This document shows positions 23,932-35,600 of a stretch of DNA of 64,000 nucleotides, piece by piece. Position 1 is the first letter of the stretch; every line of letters starts with the position of its first letter. The stretch comes from Tieghemiomyces parasiticus (Eukaryota; Kickxellomycota; Dimargaritomycetes; Dimargaritales; Dimargaritaceae). Where the stretch lies: the NCBI GenBank assembly GCA_027575765.1, contig JANBPT010000134.1, forward strand, positions 1 to 64,000. The letters run 5' to 3'. The position numbers were made by a program, and so were the translations under genes. The notes beneath the pieces were generated by a model. That model ran no database searches. It had not been told where the DNA came from and was given only the letters and a program-made list of their open reading frames with translations.

Positions 23932-24506
23932 ATGTTCGGACTCACTCGTAACCTGCCTGCTGCCCTCCTGGCGCGGTCCTCCGGCACCACCCTACTGGCT
24001 CGCTCATTCAGCATCAGCCCCCTGGCCGCTCGCAGCGCCCTGCACCTCAATTTCCCGCCTAGCGTATCGAGTACCCCAAGTCACCACCGCGACGTCTCCT
24101 CCGGCCGGTCGATCGCCGTGCTCACCGCCAATCCCATGGCGCCCTATTCCCGTCTGAACGGCATCCTCAGTGGCAATAACATCCGCCGGGAACTCCGTCT
24201 GAAGCGCCGGTACGAGAAGCCCAACAAGAAGCGCGTGCGTTTGAGTATCGAACGCTCCAACAAGCGGTTCAACGCCATGGTGCGCGAGAAAATGGAGCTG
24301 GTCGACAAGATGCGCCGCATGTAAGTGAGACTAACTGTCTATCAGGCTTCCTCCGAGAATATTTGCCAAAGGTGGCACACTAGCCGACATCCCCTAGACC
24401 TGGAAAGCATAGCCCTACACCTATTAGCAACTAACTCACTCCAACTTATTTCGCCCATGATATCATAATACCTCCACACATAATCTTTTTCCACAGGGGC
24501 CTATAA
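23932..24506 (+). CDS. MRP21: Mitochondrial small-subunit ribosomal protein bS21m
   Basis: The N-terminal ~35 residues are Arg/Ser/Leu-rich without acids (MFGLTRNLPAALLARSSGTT), a mitochondrial presequence. The C-terminal ~60 residues are the bS21 domain (NIRRELRLKRRYEKPNKKRV, then SIERSNKRFNAMVREKMELV) and would bind rRNA in the mitoribosome. The frame hits a stop at 24322 right inside a consensus donor (AT/GTAAGTGAG). Splicing 24321-24496 (acceptor TTTCCACAG) gives a second exon of ten bases and a 132-residue protein ending RRMGL, close to fungal bS21m tails. Unspliced, the protein is 130 residues and ends RRM. Coordinates follow the spliced model. Confidence 0.85.
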
Positions 24507-24719
24507 CCAGCTATCGGAATGCTGCCGTCTGGGCAAGACATTGTGGCCGACCCGCGGCACGGCCAGGCTACATGATCAGTCTAAAGCCAGCAAACTGGGT
24601 TACCCGAGCCGTTTTTCAAATCTGTTCGACATTTATATTCTATTCATCGACGCCTTATCTTCCATATCATATAAACTGTCAGACATATAGGTGCCGCTAA
24701 CCGTTTTGGTTTTCTCAAA
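24507..24719. other. Short AT-rich spacer
   Basis: 3' flank of bS21m before the mariner remnant. No terminal inverted repeat of the remnant could be recognised here. Confidence 0.35.
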
Positions 24720-25830
24720 ACTAAATCGTATTTACTCAATATCGTTGCCATTACCCTGTCCCACTTGCTGAACCTTTTCTACCCGGCTATCATAGCGGGC
24801 TCTAAAGTCATTTAATTGAAGCCTGGCAAGTTCCGATTGCCAGGTGCCCACGACCGCTTCCAACATAAAGAAATTATTGCCATGCAGCTATTTTGTGACA
24901 TCGCTTAACAGCCAGAAGTCTCAGGGGACTAGGTCAGCAGGACTGTAGGGAGGGGCTGGCAGGAGTTTGAGTTTAGAGACGGAAATGTGGGTGTGGGTAG
25001 CTGCAGCGCAATGTGGTAGTAGATTATCCTGGTGAAGCCGCAGGGGGTGACGGTCCAGACTTCCACGTGCCCCCACCCAGGCCTGGACCATGGGCTTCAG
25101 CCCGTACGCTACATTGAGTTTGGTGGTAACCTTGACAATCAGATGTAATAGGTCACACCTGGCGAAAAAACAATGGTCCGCACCACCTTGGGTATGGTAT
25201 GGCCTTGGTGGGTCTCAGTTGGGATAGGGCCACCTTTAGGATACCACCTCCGGTGACTAGAGCCAGCAGGGGGGTCATAAAGGTACCCCCATGTCTCATC
25301 GCTTGTAATACTGGAGTCCAGCAGGTAACCGCTGGCCCCGACATACTCCTCCAGGAACTCAGTAGCGAAATATACCTATTGGCGGTGCTGGTTATTGATG
25401 AGGTCATGGGGAATCCAGCAATTGAAATAACTTCACAGCCATAGGTCCCTACGCAGAACATTGTGCATGGTACTAGGGGAAATATGGCAGGCCCAAGCCA
25501 GCTACTCAGCAGTAAGTCAAGGGCCTTCCTCCTGCCATTTCAGGACCATGTCCCCTTAAAGTTCGCCAAGACCATCTGACGAGTGGTCTGAACATGGGTC
25601 ATCTTCAAAGGACGATGGCCTGTGTGAGAGTTAGCCAGCCACCTGTAGACGGGGGAGTGGTTAGGGGCAGCTGGGCCCAGCTTGGAAGTCATAACATTTA
25701 GAATATCATCTGCCTTGTGACCCTCCAGATAGTAATTATAAATAAGGACCCGTACATCACGCCTGGTTAATTTGGGCAGAATGGGGGGGGGTTTGAAAAG
25801 TAGACATGCTGGATGGTTAAACAAAGAAGT
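24720..25830 (-). pseudogene. Degenerate mariner transposase
   Basis: Read on the minus strand, broken pieces follow the order of a Tc1/mariner transposase. An HTH region comes first (RRDVRVLIYNYYLEGHKADD, then HSPVYRWLAN), then HISPSTMHNVLRRDL. The first catalytic block TSDETWGYLYDPP lies near 25265-25305, followed by KGGPIPTETHQ. The second catalytic block HQDN is near 25024-25035, and PPYSPADLVP then DFWL near 24910-24950, with spacing that fits the D34D class. At least four stops and several frame changes interrupt it, so it is an old dead copy. Terminal repeats were not found. Confidence 0.85.
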
Positions 25831-26522
25831 TACGAAGTCAGAAATGGTTCCATCCTGGAATGGACATGTACCAATCGACTCGGTATCGATAATTCTCCAA
25901 GATTATATCTAAAGCAGTGCGATCTGAGACCTCCAGCTTAAAAGTGTCAGATGATTAGGCTACACCTATAAAGCGAGATTTATCGTTCAACCCACTAGAA
26001 CTGATATTCTAGTTTCGTCTATGGGAGGTTCAGCCTGAGGTCTCTGGCTGCATTACTACCAATATCATCCTCACCACCTGGGTTTTCCTGTAGATTAGTT
26101 GCTCAGGACGCTACTGCCCACCAAGAGCATGGAAGTGCGGCTTTGAAGAGCATTTATACACAAGAAAAGCCACTTAGCTGTAGAACTGGTAGGTATACAT
26201 TTAGGGCGGTGACTTAATCACAGAGGGGCGTTGACCAGCAGAGGCCTTCTGTGACCAATCCCCTTGCATAGGTAAATCAGCGTGTGCTGCTCATTCGCAA
26301 CCCGAATGCCAGATGTATGTGTGCTGCATAGGCACCGTGTAGGCAGATTCCCACTCTTCCAACATATACACGCCTCCTTCCTTTACTTTATGTCATACTA
26401 TAGTACTAACTTGGAGGTTTTCCTACTAATTAGCTCTCCCTCCCTCCCCCCCCACTCCTTACACTTCCCATTGCGGTACATTCCACCCAGCCACCCCGTC
26501 TCACACTTCCTTACTAATTTCA
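25831..26522. other. Transposon flank and upstream region
   Basis: No gene seen. From about 26330 the plus strand becomes C/T-rich up to the ATG at 26523, consistent with a leader. Confidence 0.4.
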
Positions 26523-28511
26523 ATGACTACTACCAACATCAGCGTCTGGGATGACCTAGCGTTGGTCTCCGACCCCGAAATTCCGTTTTTGGGGGTCTCG
26601 CCGCAGGTCAGCGTGACCGCCAGCGGCCACCACGAATGTCCAGCCCAGCAGGCGCGACCCTGTCGGTGTCCACACTACCGCCGGGGCCGGTCGTTGCCCA
26701 ATTCGCGCCTAGGTACCCCGACCATAGCCAGTGTTGCACCCGTCGGGGAGCCACTAACCCTCAAGCCTGTAGCACCCGCGGCAGTGATGGTGACGAGGGA
26801 GACACACCAGCTACCCAACTTTTTAAACGCCGTGCACTTACTGAGCGATAAACTGGGCACCCTAGAGACCATCGTGAGCCACCTACGGGCGGCGGTTCAA
26901 GACCCTGCGTCGACAGCAGGCGTGGAAGCGGCTGCCGCGGCCCTGATTTCTACAGGTCGTACGCCCGATTTGACAATGGTAAGCCCCGACTGCAATAACT
27001 TACCGGAACTGCAAGCCAGTACATTTTCTATTGCGCCGGTGATGATGATGATAATGGTAACGTTAACTTTGAGATGGTATCCACCTCCTATATTTTTTCT
27101 TTGGTTATTTGCATTTCCCCTCTCCTCCTCCCCGCTATTCGCCCTATCTGCACGACATATCCAGTCACACTCGCCTAGGCCCTCTGTAACCGCTCCACCC
27201 ATCACACCCGCAGCCTGCCTTCAACCCGATACCATCAACACACCGGACACCCACCGGTCTCTTACGGTCGAAAGGGACGCTATTGATGATACCAAGATGG
27301 ATGTGGATGTTAGTGACGACGGTGATAATGATGGTGATGACAGCAGCGACGAAGACCACCCTGGGACACCGGCGCGTCGAACCGCACAGGGTCGCGGCCG
27401 TGGTCGTGGTAGAGGCCGTGGACGTGGTCGCGGTCGCGGTGTATCCCATGGCGCTTCTACCCTTCGAGTCTCCACGCGCAGCGCCTCCAAGGTGCAGAAA
27501 GTGGACACCGAAGTAACCCCCTTTAAGCGACGGATGCGAAGCACGCGGGCTAGTGATATGGGTCTTGTCACCGTCGCACCGGTGGGCAAAGGCGACAAGA
27601 TTGAAGCCGAATCCAACACCCCGATCGCAGCCAGCCTGGTAACCCAAGCCGCGGCCCCGGCTTCCGTCCCGGCGCTGACCACCATTGCAACTTTCGCCGA
27701 TCCTGCAACTCCGACACCAACCCGCGTGGGGGCCGTAGGGGCTGCCGATGTGGACCTACCTGCAAACTCACTTTCCGATCCGTCAGTCCCGCCGCCACAG
27801 CCAGAACGACAACAGCAGCAGCCAAAGCCAAAGAAATTCAACATCACTAGCACGCAGCTAGCACCCATCATGGAGGAAATGGTGTTCGATTTTTTTATGC
27901 ACACCAAATACCCGGAACGCGACGAATTCCAGCGGCTCCGCGACGACATTATTACCCAGGCCGCCGCTACGGTTCTCGACCTCCCGACGATGGACACCTC
28001 CTCATCTCCTCCGACGCTAAACCAACCGACCTCTGACCTCATTAATCGAGTCGAAGAATATATACGCCTACGGTTCGTGCACCTCCGTCGGCACATTGGG
28101 ATCCGTGCCCGACACCAGACCGCCCTGGCCTTCGACATCGAGAGCCTTCAGGCGCCCGAATACTGTAGCCGCGAGATTACCAATCGGGTCATTTTAGGCT
28201 CGCCGCCCGTCAAGTACTGTCGGGCTAACCTGCTGACCGCTAGGGTGGTCGATAGCACCGATGGTAATGGTGCTAATGGAGACGAAGCGACTAGAGGGCC
28301 TGGGACGTCGCGACCCGGCGCACCCGATACCAGATGGATCGCCCAAATCATCCCTGGGACGTTCGAAGGCCGCGAACCCAGCCCCAACGACGTTGCATTC
28401 GTCTACGCAAGTGTTATGCTGTGGTTGGAAGGCAAGCGGCTGGCCAAACAGCATGCCTGGACGATTATGAAGCGGTACCAGGATCAGGTCGCCGGTGACT
28501 CTGAAGCGTAG
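26523..28511 (+). CDS. Unknown protein with RG repeats and a conserved-looking C-terminal domain
   Basis: Best model: exons 26523-26978 and 27165-28511, 600 residues. The 186-bp segment between them starts GTAAGC, ends ATCCAG and has no in-frame stop, so an unspliced 662-residue form is also open. The segment encodes an odd hydrophobic stretch and contains a pyrimidine tract, which favours an intron. After the junction come an acidic stretch (DVSDDGDNDGDDSSDED), a run of about eight Gly-Arg pairs and a basic region, suggesting nucleic-acid binding in the nucleus. The last ~220 residues contain helical, charged sequence (LAPIMEEMVFDFFMHTKYPE; EEYIRLRFVHLRRHIG) that looks like a folded domain. 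I do not recognise the family. Confidence 0.7.
   Translation: MTTTNISVWDDLALVSDPEIPFLGVSPQVSVTASGHHECPAQQARPCRCPHYRRGRSLPNSRLGTPTIASVAPVGEPLTLKPVAPAAVMVTRETHQLPNFLNAVHLLSDKLGTLETIVSHLRAAVQDPASTAGVEAAAAALISTGRTPDLTMVSPDCNNLPELQASTFSIAPVMMMIMVTLTLRWYPPPIFFLWLFAFPLSSSPLFALSARHIQSHSPRPSVTAPPITPAACLQPDTINTPDTHRSLTVERDAIDDTKMDVDVSDDGDNDGDDSSDEDHPGTPARRTAQGRGRGRGRGRGRGRGRGVSHGASTLRVSTRSASKVQKVDTEVTPFKRRMRSTRASDMGLVTVAPVGKGDKIEAESNTPIAASLVTQAAAPASVPALTTIATFADPATPTPTRVGAVGAADVDLPANSLSDPSVPPPQPERQQQQPKPKKFNITSTQLAPIMEEMVFDFFMHTKYPERDEFQRLRDDIITQAAATVLDLPTMDTSSSPPTLNQPTSDLINRVEEYIRLRFVHLRRHIGIRARHQTALAFDIESLQAPEYCSREITNRVILGSPPVKYCRANLLTARVVDSTDGNGANGDEATRGPGTSRPGAPDTRWIAQIIPGTFEGREPSPNDVAFVYASVMLWLEGKRLAKQHAWTIMKRYQDQVAGDSEA
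27394..27441 (+). repeat. Gly-Arg coding repeat
   Basis: GGTCGT/GGCCGT-type hexamer repeat encoding alternating Gly-Arg inside the 26523 gene. Confidence 0.75.
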
Positions 28512-29332
28512 CCTCTTCCCTCCTAGAGAACCCGGTTTACTTATTTTACATAGCTGACAGAAAATCGATTTCATCAATACACGCGTGTCATAACGTAATT
28601 TGGTTTGGAGGGGGAAAGGTACAGTATCAACGTGGGGATCGTCGGGGCCATTTAATGAATTTTTGCCAATTCACCCAGCTAATACCACCGACGGTCCAAT
28701 TGGAAGCGCGGGACGTATACTTTACGTCCACCCAACCGTGTACCCCTATCGGGCGGATGGGAGGAAGAGCTGAAAGAAGTCGGATGAGGTTAGGATTTTA
28801 ATCTAGCGATATCGGATAACACTGGTTCCCATATAGTACATTGCGTACGATGTGGAGGGTAAAGAAAAATAAGAGACATGAAACGATAGAAGGTCGGATG
28901 TAAGAGGAATGGATTAAAGTACAATGCATTGTAGGCGAGGTGGCGTGCTGAGGGGATTGGAAACCCGAAAAGAAAATGGGAGGAAGGGCGATGTGAAGTG
29001 AGAAAAGATGATGAATAATACAGACAGACTCATTGTATCAAAAGTGCCATATGGCATATCGAAAGGAGCCTAAGAGAAAAAAAAAAGACAGGCGCTTCAG
29101 AAATGATGCTGTGGCAGTAAACTGAAAGAAAAGGAGCAGGCATCCATCCTCCGAGTTAATCGGGGACTTTGAGGGGAGAATAATGCAGTCAAATCCCCTC
29201 CTCCTCACCGAAGGGACAACAGCTTGAAATCGACGGTAGTGAAACGACTTTGTATAATCCCAGGGTCCGACTATTACGCTTCCCAAGGTACAGAGGGTGG
29301 TGTGCGGGAGTGGGCACCTCGCACACCACCAT
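28512..29332. other. Convergent 3' intergenic region
   Basis: Lies between the stops of the RG-repeat gene (plus) and DBF4 (minus). Purine-rich on plus from 28850 on. No gene seen. Confidence 0.5.
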
Positions 29333-32300
29333 CTACGTGGAGACACGCGGCCGCGCGCAACCCGCCAGCAGCGAGTCCAGGTCGTTAAAGTGGCGGGCAT
29401 TGCGGGCGTATTTGCGGTGCAGGTCGGAGGCGATATGATCACCGAGGTGGTCGTATTTGAGTCGGCAGTTCTCGCAGTACCCGGACTTGGCGGCCGGCCG
29501 GGCAGTGGATTTGCTGGCCGACACGATCGGAGGGTTGAGGACTGGGGAGGGAACGGCGGCGGCGACAGGGTTGGTGACGGCTGTGGGCGTAGCGGCCTGC
29601 AGGGGGAGCGGCGGGTGCTTGAAAGGCGAGACGGTCGCGGTTGAGCTGCCGGATAGAACGGTAAAGTAGCTACCAGGGAGCGTCGGGGGCGTCAGCACGG
29701 CGGGCGGGGTGGGGAGGAACCCGGAATTGGGCGTGGCGGTCGAGCCGTGGGGGCTCGCGGCGCGGCTGGTGGCCCGTGGCGTGGCGTACAATGGGAGTGC
29801 CTTGGGGTCCTGTAGGGCCGGTAGGATAAACTCGGCAAGCGGGGACGGCGCGGCGGTGAGCCGTTGCCGCTTGGTGATGGGGAAAAGTGTGTCCCAAGTG
29901 TCCTCAACGGGGCGGCGGCGGGAGTCCTGGGCCGTCGGGGTGGTGTGGCCCGGGGTCAATGCATAGGTGGAAGAGGCTGGTGGCGGCAAATGAGGGCAGT
30001 GGGATGTGGAGCCGGCGCTGTTGGAACGGCCTCGGCCCATATGGCGAATACTGCGTAGCACAGGGCTGTCAGCGGTAGGCGGGGTACGCAGCATGTCGGT
30101 CTGGCGTGGAAGGTCCTTGTAGCGTATGTAGGGACAGCGGCCGGCGGGTACGTCATGCATATCGGGCCAAGCTGGCTCGGCGCCCTCCTTAGGGGGGCTG
30201 TACTCGCGGAGAGCAATGGGGCGGTGTTCTTGGGTGGTATCCTCCACCAGCAGGTAGTATTGCTTCAGGTAGCGGGCGTCAGGGCGGTCGGTACCGGCCG
30301 GCGGCATAGGCTGGAGCGGCCGGAGCGGGTAGAGCAGCTGGGATGGGTGGGACAGCATGCCAGGCGGGGCCGGACGGGGGTGGTAGGTCGGGGGTGCAGG
30401 AAGGTACCGCAGGAGCCGGTCAGTAAGGTAGCTGAGGGGCCAGACGTGGCGGTTCCACAGTTGGGCCAAGGCAACGAGCGAAGGAGCGGTGGAGACGAGC
30501 GAACGGTGGTCAGGGACGACGACGTGGGTCACGCGGGCCGAAAAGTACGGTTCAATAGTCTACGTAAGCGGGAAAAGAAGGATGGTGGAAGTGGTTGGAG
30601 GGTCGAGAGTATCATTAGGGTTGTGGAGAAGGGCGAGAAGTGTAGAGAGGCACGAAGGTTAGTGGTGGTCAGGGCGGGGGGAGGTTAAGGGGTGGTGAGC
30701 GGCCAAGGCGGGCCGGCAAGTAATATTGGGAGGTGGCGGAGTGGAAGATGCAGAGGGTATGGAGAGGATAGAAGGGCAGATAAAGCTGGAGACCGCAAGG
30801 TGGCAGAAGTAAAGAAGGGATGGGGGCGGTGGCGGCCGGGGGGCCAAAGAGGCGGGGAAAAGGGAGGGGGAACCCAGTGTGCAGAAGTTAATGAACGCGA
30901 GTGGGTCCTTGCACAGGCGACTGGGTGAGATATAAGAGTGTTGGGTATTGCCACGTCGCCCTGGCGCACGCAAGTGCAGACTTCAGCCTCCCACCACCCC
31001 CAAACCGGTCGCGCCAATTCACACCCCGCGACTGGTTCCAGTTGGAAGGTGCGTGTGTGAGTGAGGAGCGACAGACCGTCCGAGGTTATGAAAAGCGAAG
31101 GATGCGAGAAAAGGGGGGAGGGTGTGAATGTGTGTGACCTCAAGCCTACGGCCCATCCAGTCTGCCGCCGATCCCCTAAGGGTTCACCGGGTTTCGGCGT
31201 GACCTGGGCCCAGGCTGTGGTGGACGTGCAATACCTCCCGGTTTGCTCCCGCCGCCGTTACTCGCCCAGGCCCCGCCCCTTTGCCACACCCCTTGCGAGC
31301 TGCGCAGGCTGGACGGCTAACTGCCGTGGGATGCTTACCCCCCACCCGTCGCAGCACCGTTGATTAGGCTGGGCCCAAGGCATTACGGCTAAGCAAGTGG
31401 CGAGGGATGGCAGCCGGGGCCGGTGCAGGCCGCGGCGGAGATCCAGGTTTAGAATCGGGTATCGACAGCCATGCCGCCCCGCAACAACCCAATCAACAAG
31501 TGTGAGGGCGTGTATACCACCATCGGGAAATCGGAGATGGGCACAGTGTGGGAAATACCACAGTGGCTAGACGGTGACAGGTTTCCATCAGTAGCCAGAG
31601 GTACGCAATCCGCTGACTCAATATTGGGAAAATGGCTCGGAAAGACACCGGGCCAAACACAACGTCAGGTGGGGGAGGCCAAGGCGAGAATTGAACAAGG
31701 CCAGCAACCGGCACCGGGTTGGGTGAGCCGGTCGGCTGATAGGTGGTGAGTAGAGAGATGTCGTGCCTTATTAGCAGGTAGAGGAGGGAAAGACAGGCCC
31801 ATTTCGCGCAGCAGACCGACGGTAGTGAAAGGTGGGTGGTAAATAAGGGACGGCGGCTAAGGGAACACAGCCTTGCAGCTCTGCCACGCCGCCATCCCTC
31901 ACCACAGTCGTGGTCCGGTTTTCCCAGTGGTAACCCCCCTCCCCAATGCGGATAAGCCTCGACATGCAGTACAATGTCTCCTCTCCATACTCGCCGCTAA
32001 GCTTGGCCCACGCGTACCTCTCTCCGCGCCGTAGGAGTAGCTCGCCACGCAAGCGCCACGGGCGATCGAATAGTGGGCGGAAACGAAGGCGAACAATTGG
32101 AAACTTGGGCAACAAAGGCACAGATTGAAGAGAAAACGATGGCCAGATGCATGCTCACTGGAAAACACACGTACACACAGACCAGAAAAAAAAAAGGCTG
32201 GATCCCCTAACCAGAGCAAGTGTGCTACACAGAGTGCAGGCGGGCTATTGCAACTGGACACTTACCCCTCCGAGATACTGGATCTGCTGGCTGATGGCGG

Positions 32301-32622
32301 ACACGGTAGGGAACGCAACGTCTTCAAAGCAGAAGGTGTAGGACGGGAAGGCCTGGCGGTAGGCTTCCAGGCTCCAGTCGGCACCGGTAGGTTGTTCGGT
32401 CGGGTGGGAAGTTGCGTAATAGAGTGCCGCGGGTGTGGGGAGTGTATCCCCGGCATAGGTTACGGGCCACCGCACGGCAGCGCTATTGGTCGAGAGGAGG
32501 GGCACCGGGGCGATGGCGGACAGCCGGGGCAGAAGTTGTGGCTGTGAAGGATATGCGTGGTGCAACGGCTGGGGTTGTAGCCCGCGGTGGGCCGCGACGT
32601 AGGCAGTGGACTGGGCGTCCAT
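29333..32622 (-). CDS. DBF4: DBF4, regulatory subunit of the Cdc7 replication kinase
   Basis: Two exons: 32622-32266 (119 codons) and 30559-29333 (408 codons plus stop), phase 0, donor GGG/GTAAGTG, acceptor TACGTAG, 527 residues. Motif N, the BRCT-like part, spans the junction: YRQAFPSYTFCFEDV at ~88-102, then IQYLGG on exon 1 and TIEPYFSARVTHVVVP on exon 2. Motif M is YYLLVEDTTQEHRPIALREY (~220-239), which binds Cdc7. Motif C is the DBF4 zinc finger YCENCRLKYDHLGDHIASDL followed by HRKYA (CX2CX9HX5H) close to the C-terminus. DBF4 activates Cdc7 to phosphorylate MCM and fire origins. The 1706-bp intron is far longer than others here. Residues between motifs M and C are Pro/Ser/Thr-rich linker. 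Confidence 0.93.
30560..32265 (-). other. Long intron of DBF4
   Basis: 1706 bases, GTAAGT to GTAG. Holds no supported exon; open frames inside have low-complexity composition. Protein continuity of motif N across it is exact, so no exon seems to be missing. Confidence 0.8.
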
Positions 32623-35600
32623 GAGTGGTGCTGGATAAGGCGGTGTATGCTAAGGTCACCTATGTGTGTGCACAGCGGTCGGCAGAGTAACTGGGGAGTT
32701 GGGACGGCAGAACAGTGCGATAGAAGTCAGCAATACGAGTGGCTGGTCAAATACAAAACAATACGTGATAGCGAGGAGAGTCTAAAGGATGGACCGGTGC
32801 GTGCAAACGTGGAGGGCTAAGGGGAGTGAGGTCATAGATATAGTCGAAAGAAGTAGTATAGTATAGCAAAGATAGCAGGCAATCAGGTAGGTCTGAATTA
32901 TGGGCGTGAATGGCCGGTATCGTAGGGACAGCGACGGTCGAGGATTATATATACCGAGATTTCCAAGTACCAATAGTGACGTTGGAGACACAGGGTCAGA
33001 AGTATCCGTTGGCAAGAGGCGCGGTGGCACGAGGGGGGGGAAGGGGAAGGCGTGCAGGGTGGGAGAGTGGGCGGCAGCAGGTAGGACAGAGGGGGGAGGC
33101 AAAGAGGAAAGAGGTTGAATAACGAGTGCCCGTACATAGCCAATAAAGTCCGGCGATAGAAGGCGGTGGTGTTGGATGTGGACCGGGTACCGTTTAAAGG
33201 ACCACCAGGCCCCACCATCATACGCACGCCTGTCTTCTCGCTTCAGCCATGCAGGTGACCCAGCGGGCCGGAAAAAGGGCGGCTGAGCGGAAGGCAATCC
33301 CACGGCGGACGCAGGCGTATACTTACATAGTGATGCGGAGAGTGGGGAGGTCAGGATACAGAGTGCGCGGAGAGTGGAGGGAGGTGATAGGATGTGTTCA
33401 ACGCCTTTGTACACACGAGAACACACATACACACGCCAAGGAACCTCCGATGTGGACAAAGGGCGAGTGAGTGGAGGAGGAGGGGCACAGAGTGGCTGGT
33501 CTATAGCAAGACCTAAGGGGAGGTGTAACGAAGTGATGATAGTGGCGGTTGGACGGGCTTAAGCGCCAGCGTGACGTGCAAGAGCTACGGCAGGCGGTAG
33601 TTGATGGTGAGAGGATAATGGTACGTAAAAACGGTGACGGTCACATAGGGGGGGGAAATGTCGATTGGAAGCGAGCGAGAGGGGTAGGTTGTGTAGTGGC
33701 GCTTCGCTCAGGAAGGAATAGGGTCGGATAGACGATAAGGGTCTTAACCACGGGTGCGGCGGGTGAGAATAGTGGCGAAGGGGTGTACAGGGCTTATATA
33801 TATATATATATCTCGGTACAGTCGCTATGGAATAAGGGCTGTGTCAATTGCCAGAGTGAGAGGCGGGAACCGTGACACCGAGCCCGTCTAAAGGAAAAGG
33901 GGATGAGTTAACTAGTAGGCGGGAATCGGGAATGCAGGAGCGGCAAGCGGCTGATAACGGGAAGGGGCGGGTGCTTGATGGAAAGTGGTCCACAGACTTG
34001 TGTCCAAAGGGATGGCTGGTGATGCCGCACTAGGGAAGGGGAACACAGGGGGAATGTGTGTGGATGTGTATGTGTGAGGAAGGATGGGGTCAAATGGTTA
34101 GGTCAAGCGACATTTGAGCGCAAAAGGAAACGATAAACTGTGGAAGTAGCCGACGCGGATGATAAGAAGGGGGGGGGAGACATGCGAACCTCAGCATGAG
34201 GGACCTCATGAACGGGTCAAGGGGCGCGTATTCAATGGGCTGAAGCACTAGGGCCGCGAGGGGATGGGTAGTAGGGCTGGCCCAGTACGTAGAAAGGCAA
34301 AACGTGCAACTGGCGGAGAGTGCGAGTTCTGGCCGGGTTGGGTCGTGTCAGCAGTACTGGTCACCACTGCCAATGGCGGTTAGTAGGAGAAGGGGAGGTC
34401 GGGATACCCGAATACACAGTTGATGGAGACGATGGCCCCAGGCACAGCACGCGTGTGTCGTAAATACTTTGGCCCGAATGGAAGGTCAGCGGACGACGGC
34501 AATGTAGGATAATGACAATAAAAATGGGTAGGGCCGCTTGAGTCTAACTCACGAGTGGGCCGCAGATGGCGAGACACGACGACCGAGTCCCTCGTGGTGC
34601 CGATGGATAATCGGGAAAGTCAGTAATACCAGGTGGCGGTCAACAGTGACAATGGTCAATGGGCACTGGTCGTGCAGCGATTGCCTAGCGCGGAAGGTGC
34701 AGGAGAGACAAGTCAGTAGGCAGGCTAGCGAACCGCCAGCCGCTAGACGTTGTCAGGGGTAGATGTGTGGAGTAGTTGAAAGAGGTGAGGTAGATGATTG
34801 AAGAAATAGGCTAGGACGTGATATCGTACAGAGACGAGGAAGGCCGGAGGCGGGGTATTGATGGGGGGAAGGGAGAGGGGGACAAGGCTACGGAAGAAGG
34901 CGCGTGCGAAATGTAGCAATGTACAGCAGCGAGTGAAGGATAGTGTTAACGTTGGTCTGTGAGACCGTTTTGAGGTGTACGTGTATATTTACAAGGCCTG
35001 GGTGCGAGCGGAAAAGATTAAAGGTGGAAAGGGGGGAAAAATGTGATGGCGAGTTGGACGAGATAGGTGAGAGAGAGAGACCTATGATACAATGTCGGCT
35101 CGGGGCGTCAGGGGCCAAAGGGAAGGTCGATCGATAGTGAGGGGTCGGGGTTTAAAACATGGCAGGGCGTGCTGGAACGGCAGCGCTTGTGAAGCAGTGC
35201 GGCGAATGAGGCGCGGGAATCAGGTGAATACGAGGCTGGCAGAATATCGCGGCTTTTCTAGTTGAGAAGGACGAGAATATCAAAAGATGGAGATATGAGG
35301 AAACATGTCGAGGGGTAGATACTGCGGCTGTGGAAGATGAAGTTGTAGAGTGTAGTCCAGGTGATGCCAATATGGATTAGACCGCGGGATTAAGTGCTGG
35401 AATAGCAAACTAGATATGGAGCAGGTATCCGGTGCTATTTATAAACCGATAGTATGGGCAAGAAAACTGTTTGTGAGGCGCCCGGAAACACCGCAAAAAA
35501 CATGGGCGGCCTTGCCACCAGTAAATCATGGGTGCAAAATGATGAGTGGTAGTTGGCAATCTCAAGCTGGGAGAGCGGGCAGATAGGGACAGGTAAGGGT

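Noticed and set aside
32782..33459. 225-codon minus frame upstream of DBF4
   Set aside because: Pro/Ser/Leu-rich low-information product of the C/T-rich leader, non-ATG start.
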